Shown: piece after piece, positions 1-10,445 of the stretch
Layout of the letters: every line of letters starts with the position of its first letter
How positions within the stretch are numbered: the first letter of the stretch is position 1
NCBI GenBank assembly: GCA_902805475.1
Contig: CADCSX010000001.1
Location: forward strand, 3,596,001-3,660,000
Direction: 5' to 3'
Source of the DNA: Entonaema liquescens
Taxonomy: Eukaryota > Ascomycota > Sordariomycetes > Xylariales > Xylariaceae
DNA length: 64,000 nucleotides
Notes under the pieces: generated by a model
Told to the model about the DNA's origin: nothing
The model's input: only the letters and a program-made list of their open reading frames with translations
Database searches by the model: none
Program-made: the position numbers and the translations under genes

Positions 1-344
1 CAGATTCCTCTGCCTCAACTGGCAGTGCTCGCTTTCCACCACTGGACCCGAAGATCCCTCGCAACTTCAAGGTTATCGACGCGTACATGGAAACGCCGCC
101 TACTAGTCTCTCGTCTGCCGTATATAAGCAACGCGAGATACCAGACTTCCTATCGGAGTTCCAGGGGCTTGGAGCCGTACCCAAAGACGTCTTAGACGAA
201 TTACCAGCTGAATGTCGGGAGGCTTTCGAGAAGGCACGGGATAGGGAGAGTTCTTGGAAATCGAAGTGGGGCCCCGAGTCAACATTGGCTCACCGTAGGC
301 CTCCTATCATTGACGCTGCAATCGTACCCTATAGCAGGATGTGA
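1..344 (+). CDS. C-terminal part of an unrecognised protein (5' end outside window)
   Basis: The frame beginning at base 3 is open from the window edge to the TGA at 342-344, so this is the 3' part of a gene, not an 85-residue protein starting at the ATG at 87. The visible residues are mixed charged and hydrophilic, with an acidic/basic stretch (PAECREAFEKARDRE) and the ending RRPPIIDAAIVPYSRM. There is no membrane segment, signal or catalytic motif that I can name. It is followed by 450 bases without a gene. I do not recognise the family. It could be the tail of a fungal protein specific to related species. Confidence 0.5.
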   Translation, partial: DSSASTGSARFPPLDPKIPRNFKVIDAYMETPPTSLSSAVYKQREIPDFLSEFQGLGAVPKDVLDELPAECREAFEKARDRESSWKSKWGPESTLAHRRPPIIDAAIVPYSRM

Positions 345-802
345 GGTTTCTGCGGTTTACCTTCTCAATAACTAATAGGGAGTAGTACAGTTGTTCAAAA
401 GTGTTCACGCGATTTTGTTCCATAGTCGCCTCTTCGGCAACCATAAAAAAGCTGCGTCCCTGCATTTTTATACTGTTAATGGGTGCATGATAGTCACCGC
501 TTCACGATGTAAAAGTAGCGCAGTCGGGGCGTTTTAGGTCGCGAAAAGACACGGTAGGATGTTGTCTTAGGTGGACGCGGCAAAGTTGGCATCGACTGGT
601 AATTAGGCGTTTCAGCTTCACTGTTATATTCAATGCACCTGTGATGTTATAGTGTGGTCTTAATTGATTCATTCAGTTGATTGTTATCGATGTTTAGCCA
701 TGTTACAAGTAGTCCTATTCAGGGGTAGTTTTATACTTACAGAGCCAACTTACGATGTAGTCAAACAAGCTTAATATATATATATATATATGAGCTAACT
801 TA
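345..802. other. intergenic, no gene seen
   Basis: I see no credible ORF here. An alternating TA tract lies at about 775-790. The stretch separates the partial gene at the left edge from the decayed hydrolase gene. Confidence 0.5.
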
Positions 803-2177
803 TCAGCAACTAAATACCTTGGGTACTGGACGGAAATCCGCGAATCGCACCCTACTAAGACAAGGCATTTCTTTTGGCAGGGCTCGGGGACCTGGGCCTG
901 GCTTGATACCGTTTCGTATGTCTGGATAGTGGGATCTCTTATCCGCAATGATTTGTATCCTATGATCGCCATAAGTAAACTTCACCATATTGGAATGATT
1001 TTCATCGATTTGAATTGTTCTCGAAGGATCTCTGTCCCAACGCCCTGCTGTGGCGGATCTCGGACTCACAAGCATGGTGCCTTGTCCGGTTCTGCTATAA
1101 CCATTTCTAACGGACTGGATAAGACGTGAGGGTTAATATGAAATTAGTTTAAAATTAAATGGGTGGTCAAGTTTACCGTGATAGTCGGAGTCAATTTGGT
1201 TTCATATGCCCAGTACATTCTCATTGTCTGCAGGAAAAAATTTCCCGTGAACTGTTTCTCCAGTTCTGAGAGGTAGTTCGAGTCCGTAGAGATCTCGGAA
1301 ACGAGAGCCTCTTTATTTGGCTGGTCTCCAAGTATTACCGCAATATCGTTTATATCCATACCCTAACTTGGCACTCCAAAGAAGATGGCTCCGGCAGTCT
1401 GGTTGGCGATGGACCTCTGCCGTTTTCCAGCCCCAACAAGCATTAAGAGAGCCTACTTCAAAAGGATACCCCCGAGGCTATGAGCAAGAAATACAAGCGG
1501 CTTCGCCTTCGATGAGGCCCATCCATTGGCTTCTAGGACGTTAACAAATGAATTCGCAAGATCGGCGACCCGCTGGAAGGATGTGCTAGGACGAAGGTGT
1601 GTATCATAACCGTACAAAATAAACCGGACCGCTGGAAGAAGTCGAGCTAGCGCGTCTCGAATCCACATGAAGGATTTATCGCTTCCATGGGCTTGCCAGG
1701 ACCCAAAAGGATGGCTTCCGAGACCTGAAATGACAATACAACTAGAGTATCTTATAAGACAAGGATTTGATTGTTTGTTGTGTTTAAGAGACAACCTACT
1801 CATATTGGTGAACGTCGGGAGCTACTTCGTTGAGTGGGGTAAGACCATTGAAATGAATATCGAGAATGAGAGGACTTTCTAACGCGAGATCTACAAAAGC
1901 CCATTCGCCGTTGCTGGAGTTGAATTGGCTTAAGGGATCTCCTTTCTTGAACGTTAAGGTGGCTGTCTTGGTCAGCACTCGTGCACATTGATCGACTGCA
2001 GAGACTAATGAGGATATGCGGATATCTTGGGGGTAAAAAACTGTTGATATGTTTCGAAAGAAGCTCAGCAGCGGACTGGCGGTCTACATGTTTAGGTAGG
2101 TTGCGCAGTCGATAAACTTTGTCCTTCTCTGATGGCGCTGCCATTGCGGAAAAAAAACCTTGCTTTTGGATCATCAT
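803..2177 (-). pseudogene. decayed SesB-type serine esterase / alpha-beta hydrolase domain gene
   Basis: The start is an ATG at 2177. The order of blocks matches the N-terminal alpha/beta-hydrolase (DUF676/SesB-like) domain of fungal NLR-type proteins: VYRLRNLP, VISGLGSHPFGSW, the nucleophile elbow HSLGG, then FFGVPS, ILGDQPN and later DENHSNMVKF. The reading frame is kept through two plausible introns (about 1752-1800 and 1115-1176) but is broken three times. One is a 1-nt frameshift at the A6 run 2035-2040. The other two are in-frame TAG codons at 1453-1455 (expected Gln after GILLK) and 1363-1365 (expected Gln in SQGM). No NACHT, repeat or other C-terminal part follows, so the gene is also truncated. 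In intact relatives this domain is the N-terminal effector of a STAND protein. The identification is by motif memory; the breaks are read directly from the sequence. Confidence 0.7.
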
Positions 2178-4034
2178 GATTCCAACTTCTCGTTATTTCT
2201 GTTAATTATGTATATATATATTTTAGAATGACAATACTATAAGGCGAAGTATTGGGCACCAATTACGTGGCCCAACGAGCTTCAATAAATATAAGCGAAT
2301 TCAATAGCTGATAGTGAAAGGGCGAGGCTTACCTTAAGCACCTACACAGCCACGTATGCACGCAAAACGTCGAGTACATGATGTAGTACAAGAAGGAAGC
2401 CCTTAGGTCGTATTATTCATCCCTTTTTCAATGAAACATTTGTATTTCCCTATGTCCATTAGAGCCTCGAATCCGGACACTTTTTTTGATCTCGGTAGAA
2501 TCTACCACCCAACTTCGTCACCACTTCACACCTCTCTTCCATAATAAACGCACTACAAACTGGTGCCAGGCTCTTATACGGTTCATCGTATTCGCGCGCT
2601 ATCATGGCCCACACACCAACCCCATTCTGCCGCCATGCCACGATCAGCTTTTTCTTCCGCGACAGGTCCTGTGGGTTGGACGCTAGAATGCGCTTGTACT
2701 CATGCACACTCTCAAAACACCACACTCCAAGCATTCTTATACGAGCGCAATGCCCATTTTCAGCCGCGGGGTCTTCAGAGCGCTGGGCCCTGTTAGAACG
2801 AGATAATAGGTGTAGGAACAAGAGGTCGACGCCGTTGCAATGGGGCAGGACGAAACCCGCCGGTCGAGGGGTAACCCCAAGCCTCAGTAGAATAAGTGCC
2901 AAAGACGACATGGCGCGTCTCGGGTTCCTCGACGTCCCAATCTGCGTGGTCTTCTATAGTATCGCGGGGCGACGAAGGTCGATTCGCACCGGAAAAGGAT
3001 CAAAAATGGAACATGGCTAATCACGTTTAAGGAGACCAAGAGCTTAGCGAATAACCTATATTTAATATTAAGTATATCTATCTAGATAAGTGAAAGAAGT
3101 TGTTGCTATATAACCAAGTCGCTTTATGTTAATTTGTTGGTGGCATGTTGTGTGTTGTTGGGTCTTCCGAAACTTGCCCTCGCATCTTGGCTGGACGGAT
3201 GGTTGTTTTAGGTACTAGTAAGCTAAGAGGTAGGTAGTTACTTAACCTGATACAACTCTGGATGCCTAGATGACTTGAGAAAACTGCGCTGTTCTAGTAA
3301 TTACGCGTTTAAGGCCTATTTCCACGAGGCTCCCGTTTAGCCATACACTCGGTAGTGTCCGCCGTGGAGGTGGAGAAGGATCTTTCAGGGGCCGAGGGGA
3401 TCCTCTACGCAACCGGGCACCATAGAAGCTTAGGTAGGTATGGTAAGGACCGAATTTATTTGTCCCATCCCCATTTTGCACCAAAACCTAGCCCTGTCAC
3501 TCTGCGATATCTTCACCAATAGTAATGATGAAAGTGATATGTGACGTTCATAATCTAGAAAATTGATTTAATTAGAACTTTCGAACTTAAGTTACTTTAG
3601 TATATGTAATATTGGTTGAAATATCTTAGGCCAAACGTGACTCAAGTGAACTTGCTCAAGTTTCCCAGGCAAAAAAAGAAATTTACTACCAAAGTTCCGA
3701 GTTCCAACCAAAACAAGCATACAGGGAGTTATGGTATACTTAAACGCCTCATATGTAATTGATATACGTACCTAAATCAAATATATAAATAAAATCTAAG
3801 ATATTATCTTTATACTTTTTGCTCGCATTTTTACTAATATAAAGAGTGACAAAAATAGTAGCATGGTTGGTTTTAGTGAGTTCGAGATCGGAAAAGTCCG
3901 AACCCCTTTATTTATACTTGGATCTTCACATAACTAATTCCAGTTATCTACCTACCTAAGTACACTGCTTTAACAAATGCGCCATCAGTTATTCAAATGG
4001 CAGACCTTTAATTTTGTATTTCGCTTCAACGTGC
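2178..4034. other. gene-poor interval with two mutually antisense ORFs
   Basis: Around 2459-3020 there is a locally less AT-rich patch where a 138-codon frame (+) and a 150-codon frame (-) overlap. Neither shows a domain I know and neither is clearly coding. From 3020 to 3980 the sequence is AT-rich with no ORF of substance. AGGTAGGTAG-type short repeats occur near 3226-3240. Confidence 0.4.
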
Positions 4035-5718
4035 CTAAGCGATCGGCGCGTAGAAACTGAACTTACGAAGGGGATCGTACTTGTTCTTAAGGTCAAGCAA
4101 CTTCTTCTGACGCCACTCCTCGTGTCCATACATCTGCTCTTTCGTTTCGGTTCCAAAAGCATAGTTGACATATGTATGCATCTCCTTTCGACCGGTAGCC
4201 TTGTGAAGGATCTGGCGTAGGTCTTCACCTAGCTTAACTGCCTTTTCTTTCAACTCCTCCCCTTCTGGCTTGTAGATAATAAGCGGTGCAAATAGCAGGT
4301 TATCGCCCCGGTAGGAAACTGCTGTTGACTCTTGAGGAACAGCTTGTACTGCTTGCAGGGAATAGCCCTCAAAGAGGAAGAGGGAGCCGTTGAGCGCCGG
4401 GGTTTCATGAGTGGCCGAAGAGAATAGATCATATACCTCCCGCTGTGCCTGGATGTCGTAGGTTTCGAGATCGATAGGGAAACGGAAGTTAGCAAGCCCA
4501 ACCTTTTGACATGGTGGATCCGCATTGCCGTTACTTGTCCATGCTGCAAGATCGAGATATGTTCCCGCAGAGCTTGTGGTAGCTACCGGCCCTAGCTTAA
4601 TAAAGGGGTTCGTGAAGTCCGAGTCGACTGCTTTTACTCCACCTTGAAGAATGTAGAAGAGAACAACCGTCTACTCTAGAATGAGAAGCGAACTAGGTAC
4701 TTTTCAAATTAGAACGAACTCACATTGTCTGGGTCTACATCAGGAAGGTTAATAAAATACGAGAAGTTAATAACGTCTCTATGTTGTGTGCCATTTTTCA
4801 AAAGATGGTTCTTAGCGGCTTCGTAGAGCTCCTCGATCTTATCGCCTGTAAAAGTGAAGCGGACGTGTGCCCAATTGGGATTCTCGACATCGTAGATCTT
4901 CATGGTAACAGAAGTGACAATACCGAAGTTGTGACCAGCGCCCTTCATAGCCCACCAAAGATCGGAAGTTTCGTCGATTGTCTGGAGACTTCCATCGGCT
5001 AATACGATGTTCATGGAAAGAAACTGGTCTGCAACGAATCCGTACCGTCCCTGGAGAAAACCGTGACCACCTCCCAGTCCAGGGCCGAGAATACTAGTAC
5101 ATTCGCACGCTCCGGTTGCTACATTGGTAATATTAAAGATCAGCGACGATCTAAAAACGCAGATTCAAGGAGCAACACCCACACGTCTCCTTCCCTGCCG
5201 CCCATAAAGCGTCTATTACGGTCTTGGATAGAGCACCACCTCCAACTTTGGCTGACTTTCCATGATCCGCCATTTCGACCGTGTTTAACTCGTTCATCAA
5301 GATCTCAATACCCCCACGCATCTTCCCCACAGTCGTAATAGCACCATGGCCGCCATTGACCGGGATATAGGGTACGTGCCTTTCATTGCCGTATTTAACC
5401 TACTCATGGTAAGCTTTACGTGCTACCCTGAAAGAATTACCCCTATCCCAGGAAGCATACAGTTTCAGCAACATCGCTTTCGACACTAGGAACGACAACA
5501 ATGTCTACTCCGGGGACATCTACTGATGACCATCTTGTCGTTGCTTGAGCAAAATCATCGGTTCCTGGCCTATACACTTTAGCGCCCGGAGAAAGTCTTC
5601 TAGTGAGTTCTTCGACATCAACCCCTCGATTGCAGAAAGTTGCGAACATGCTATTCCCGGGAACATTCTGGCAGGCAGCAGATATCGCCCACGCTCCTAT
5701 CGCTGCGGCAACCTCCAT
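4035..5718 (-). CDS. FAD-linked oxidoreductase, PCMH + BBE (berberine bridge enzyme-like), 4 exons
   Basis: The exons are 5718-5461, 5399-5183, 5118-4724 and 4670-4035, with introns of 61, 64 and 53 nt. They sum to 1506 nt (501 residues), the usual size for fungal BBE-like oxidases. The protein opens with a short Ala-rich hydrophobic stretch (AAAIGAWAISAA) that may be a weak secretion signal. An FAD-binding PCMH domain follows: VPYIPVNGGHGAITTVGK carries the His of the phosphate-binding loop, and CECTSILGPGLGGGHG carries a Cys where bicovalent flavoproteins attach FAD. At the C-terminus is a BBE block (YVNYAFGTE...GHEEWRQKKLLDLKNKYDP). An in-frame TAA precedes the ATG with no earlier ATG. The likely role is a flavin-dependent oxidation of a sugar or secondary metabolite; the substrate cannot be told. 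No biosynthetic core gene lies next to it. Confidence 0.85.
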
Positions 5719-7393
5719 TCTGGCCGGCGTTTCTAGCCAGTAAACGTTGAATTAGGTGGAACCGTAAACGAACTCTGTGTCAATAAATCCAGGTCGAAAG
5801 GCTAAATACCCCGCAGGTAAATTTGAGTATCTATGAGAAGAGTAATGAATAGGTGAATTGATCGTAGGTTTGGAGCCCTGGTTATCATTTGATTTAATTA
5901 TTTGTGTAGTATAACGCTGTCTATCGAGTCTCGCGTCCCTCGGGCACCGCGCGCGAATCAAAGGGAAGCATAATAAATGTGTGAAAATACATTAAAATAG
6001 GTGGAAAGCACGCCCTATGGTAAGTATTTCGGACCAATCCTGAATTAATGGTCGATTCTTCAACAAATGTGCATTTGAATTTGACACTTGGACTCTATCC
6101 TCAAGTGCCAACGAGGCACAGTGGATTATTTCGACAAGGGCATGTCAAATCAAAATAGCTGACAGACTACCTAACATAGGTATATTGTGGAATTTTGTCG
6201 TTTGTTGGACCAATCTTAGTGTCTCTGCCTATTCTGGGCAGTTATCCACTATATCTTCCTAAGCAGTTGACTCTTGAACATGCCACATAGACAGCCCGGC
6301 TTGCATTGTTAATACTTATTCCGTTATTTTATTGGAGCCTCAGGCTAGCCTACTTATGATTTCTCGGTCTAAGTGTTAAAGAGTACAGCCTTGAAGGATA
6401 GAATGGTTGGTCATGAATTGAAGTAAAGGGCGATATAATTCCTGTAACTCTTAACTAGTATAAAGAGGATTTGAGAGGAAATGCGATCATTGATTTAGAC
6501 GGTGTATCTTTGCCAACCTTTAGAAACTATTTTCTCTGACATCCATATTTAGGGGGTCCTTAGTCAGCCCATGTGTTGTATAACACTGCATGATGATTCT
6601 ATGAAAGCTGACACATAGCGTTCCCTTATACCTAATTACTCCGCTACTTTGAACATCTCAAACCGCATCATTAAATCAAGTCAAGTCATACTTAGAGAGA
6701 TAGGCTATGGACTACGCTCACTCAATTCTATTTAATAAGGCTAGGGTAGACTTTAGTAAATTTGATTAGTTACTTAAGGTGACAAACCCAACTAAATGAG
6801 ACACGCTCACGAATAGTTTTCAGCGGAAATAATTCCAGCTAACTAATAAGTACCTATTATAGCTAACAAGAAGACTTTGGTAGGTTTAGCTGGCCAATAT
6901 TTGTGTAATGCAGGAGTTTAAGACAAGTTACACTACGGGAAAGACACGTTAATAGTTACCTAAGGTCAATGATTAACGTTAGCAGAACAACTCTTTGAAT
7001 TAGTTACTAGTTATGTAGTTAGAATTGGCCAACATTTCTTCACATTTACTGTTTGTTAACTACATTTATATACTATTATCCGAGAGCCGTGCCGATATGA
7101 TAATTTTTCAACTAAAGGATATCGCATCTATTCCCGAGACGAAGTTGGTGGATCCGTACGATTGTGGTTCTATATTTGTTCAAACGGCAAAACCTGATTG
7201 GTCAAACTAAAGCAAATAGGCAATTAATATAGAGACTAGTATTGCGTGCTTTCACGTGATCACCATTTCTTCTTACTGATCAGACTAATAAATAAAACTT
7301 GTTGTTAATCAGAGTAAATATTCAAAGCGGTAGTTGATATCTCGATTTCCCGTTGCCCAATTAAAAGCTTTATTCGTATATAAAACTTAGAGT
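5719..7393. other. AT-rich intergenic, no gene seen
   Basis: These 1.7 kb hold only short frames (69 codons or fewer), none with a recognisable motif. TAGGTA/TACCTA words recur. The 3' end serves as the promoter of the sulfide:quinone oxidoreductase gene; a TATATAAAA stretch lies just before that gene's ATG at 7394, probably too near it to act as a TATA box for a transcript with a normal leader. Confidence 0.45.
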
Positions 7394-9104
7394 ATGGCTG
7401 GAGTCGCCGTACTTCGCCCCCTTGCTCGGGTGCCGGTTAGAAGGGTTGCGAGAACCTACGCGACCTCAATACCGTCTAAGGCCCACCATCGTGTAGTTAT
7501 TATTGGCGGAGGTACAGCCGGTGTTACTGTTGCTGCTCAGTTGCAACGTAGTCCGGATTTTGAGAAGAAGGATATAGCCATCCTGGACCCTGCACAGACC
7601 CACCACTATCAAGTAAATTGTCTTCATTCCTATTAACTATCGCGAGTTACTAACATCGAAATAGCCGGGATGGACACTTGTTGGTTCCGGGTTAAGAACC
7701 CTTGCAGACATGCACAAGCCCATGTCAGAAGTTATTCCACAGGGCGTGAAGCACTATCCTCTCCGAGTGTCCACGTTTGATCCTACAAACAACGCCATCA
7801 AAACAGCTGAAGGAGTTGATGTATCATACGACTACCTAATAGTAGCTCCAGGTCTCGAGACGAACTTTGCCGGCGTATCAGGCCTCGAGCAAGCTCTACA
7901 AGATCCCGCTAGTCAGGTATCGTCTATCTACTCGGAGAAGACAGTGGAGCAAGTATGGAAGAACGTTCAAGCCTTCAAGAAGGGACCGGCTATCTTCACT
8001 CAGCCTGCCGGTGTTATTAAATGCGCGGGTGCTCCACAGAAGATAATGTGGATGGCTCATTCGCAGTGGAAACGAGACGGTGTGCGAGACAATATCGACA
8101 TTACCTTCGCGACTGGAGCTGCTTGTAAGGCCACCAAAGTATTCCGTGAAATCGACTCGTATATGTTAATGTTGTTTAGCCATGTTTGCCGTCCCGAAGT
8201 ATTCTCAAGCACTCGAAGATTTACGCAAGCAACGCAATGTCGAGGGTCTCTTCCAACATAACCTAGTTAAAGTAGACCCGAAGAACAAGGTGGCGACATT
8301 TAAGAATTTGACGGATGGTGCTGATGGAGCATTGGTCGAAAGGGAGTTCGGTTTTCTGCGTGAGTTCTCTTCAATTCCCACTGATTCTTCCCGTCCATTA
8401 CCCCTTTATTTTCATGCGTTATTTTATGTAACCCTTGAGTCTTTAAGGCACGCGGGATGGTATAATAGTTGCTAACATGAAGTTCTGCTAGATGTGGTAC
8501 CGCCGCAAAAGCCCTGGGACTGGGTTGCCAAGTCTCAACTAGGTCAGTACTCTAGCGAAAGCCTTCTAAATCATACATCTGAGGTCAAAATATGACTAAT
8601 TCTGTTTCTCCCTACAGCGGATGCTGCGGGTTGGGTTGACGTGGATAAATCCACTACACAACACACGAAGTACAAGAACATTTTCTCCCTTGGCGATGCG
8701 TCTAGTCTTCCAAACAGCAAAACTGCGGCAGCTATCACATCGCAGACACCTGTTTTAATAGATAACCTATTAGCGGCCATGAAAGGCAAGGAGCTTAAGG
8801 CGTCGTATGACGGCTACGCTAGTTGCCCCTTACTAACTGGTCACAACGAACTCATGCTCTGCGAGTTCAAATACGGCGGAGTGCCCAAAGAGACATTTGC
8901 AAATATACTCGGTGGCCAGGAAACACCTAGTCGGCTATTCTACCATTTGAAGAAGGATTTCTTCGTAAGTTACTGAAGGACTTTGCCGCTCAAAACCCTG
9001 TCTTACTAACCAACTCGCAGCCATTTGCCTATTGGAACTTTTATGTGAAAGGTACCTGGTTTGGTCCGAGCGGATTCTTCCGCCCCAATACTGCAGGAAG
9101 TTAA
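7394..9104 (+). CDS. sulfide:quinone oxidoreductase, mitochondrial (HMT2/SQRDL type), 6 exons
   Basis: The exons are 7394-7612, 7665-8124, 8180-8359, 8492-8542, 8618-8964 and 9021-9104, summing to 1341 nt (446 residues). The N-terminus is Arg-rich without acidic residues (LRPLARVPVRRVARTYATS), a good mitochondrial presequence. It is followed by the FAD-binding Rossmann motif VVIIGGGTAGVTVAAQL. The redox-active Cys motifs of the family are present: GVIKCAGAPQKIMW in the middle and YASCPLLTGHNELMLCEF near the end. SLGDASSLPNSKTAAA is the second FAD contact. The C-terminus (FFPFAYWNFYVKGTW) matches the membrane-facing end of HMT2-like enzymes. It oxidises sulfide at the inner mitochondrial membrane and passes electrons to ubiquinone. 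The gene stands alone between AT-rich spacers and looks intact. Confidence 0.9.
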
Positions 9105-9932
9105 ATGCAGATCCGACTCTCCTAGTAGTGATATCTACCTGAATAGACTATCCCATGATGATTGTTATTAGAACACCATTACCTTGGTCCAATCTAGAGG
9201 CTCCGTGCGTGCCGAACCTAATGTAAAGTATCGGAGGGTGTAAGCTAAATCTCTGCAGCAATTCATTTCTTGAGCACGCGCATAATTATTTCCATCCCAT
9301 AATTTTTGGAAACGTGACTAAGGGTTTCATTGTTGCCTAATTACGAGGAAAGGATATGAATTAGCTAGTATATTAATGCGTACGTTGACATGTAAATGCT
9401 TTATAACGTGCAGATGTACCCAAGGATCAGCGCGATAAAAGGGGTCAGGGGGGAAACATTTCAGTAAGTGTCTTGCGAGATCCGAGTCTCGCCGGCAGGC
9501 CGGATACGTCCACGTGGGACACGTTTGCTCCTCTAGTCTCGACCCGGGATAGCCCAAACTAAACATTGCGTTTCTACTAATCCCTATGCACCTTAACGTT
9601 ATCGGGCTCCTAACCCCTACCCCCCCAATGTGCTGATATGTCGGAGGAATTAGTTGTTCGCCGCGTATGTGTATAGCACGACCATTGTCAATCCTTACCG
9701 ATAGGGGAAGTAGATATCCAGCCACTAGGCAGGCTATTAGCACATGGCGTTTGAGAGCTTCAAGCACAGGTTGCATAATGGACTCAATAGTGTGATTTTT
9801 TCTAGCCTATAAATTTCCTGAAAGGACTCTACCTAGCCAATTCGAGATTATAACTCCGGATCATATAGAGATACCCAGGTATTTGTCAAGGTTTCGCCGC
9901 GGCGATGGTCCTTTTATCCGTCTACTATAGGT
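9105..9932. other. intergenic, no supported gene
   Basis: A 149-codon frame on the minus strand (9327-9776) starts with ATG and a hydrophobic stretch but has no recognisable domain and no splice context, so I do not call it. I see nothing else. The hAT-type MITE and its target duplication begin at 9933. Confidence 0.4.
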
Positions 9933-10445
9933 CCCCAATATAGGCATGGGCATTATGCGCATAATAGATCTACTATGCGGTATAATGTCATTATACGTTA
10001 TTATGCGCATAATGCCATACAATTTGCGTATAATGCGTATGACTTAGCGAAAATTTCTCCGTATATTGTACAACAACAATAACAATACCTCTTTTGACCT
10101 AGAATACCCTCAAATCTAATTACAAAATATTTCTTAAAAATAAAATTATATTCAGTCAATTTATCCCTATTAATCAGGGCTTTTCTCTGCAAAAACGGGC
10201 GGCTTATAAGTATTATAAAAAGGAATTACGTACTAGGTTAAGTTCATTCAACCTAGGTAGGTACGCCTTATCCAATTTGAAAACATGCTTCAACACTAAG
10301 CTAATCCCACTTTTGTACTAGCGCGCCGGATAATCGGGGGGTGTTATTCCGCTATGCGCATAGTAATTCTATTATGCGACATTATGCGTCATTATACGGT
10401 ATAATGCGTTATGCGCATAGTAAAAATGCCATCTCTACCCCAATA
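9933..10445. mobile_element. hAT-type MITE with 8-bp target site duplication
   Basis: The element proper is 9941-10437 (497 bp). It is flanked by the identical 8-mer CCCCAATA at 9933-9940 and 10438-10445. The left end reads TAGGCATGGGCATTATG; the right end in reverse complement reads TAGAGATGGCATTTTTAC. These are imperfect terminal inverted repeats in the TAGxxATGGxA style of hAT elements. The subterminal zones carry palindromic words: ATTATGCGCATAAT at 9952-9965 and 10000-10013, CTATGCGCATAG at 10352-10363, and TTATGCGCATAG at 10409-10420. There are many TATAATG/CATTATA half copies. Inside there is only a 63-codon frame, so it encodes no transposase and must have been moved in trans. The intact duplication suggests a fairly recent insertion. 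Confidence 0.85.

Noticed and set aside
2459..3020. 150-codon (-) and 138-codon (+) ORFs overlapping each other
   Set aside because: They are mutually antisense in a less AT-rich patch, neither shows a known motif, and no splice-compatible extension was found.
9327..9776. 149-codon minus-strand ORF with ATG and hydrophobic start
   Set aside because: No recognisable domain; the composition looks random beyond the first 25 residues.
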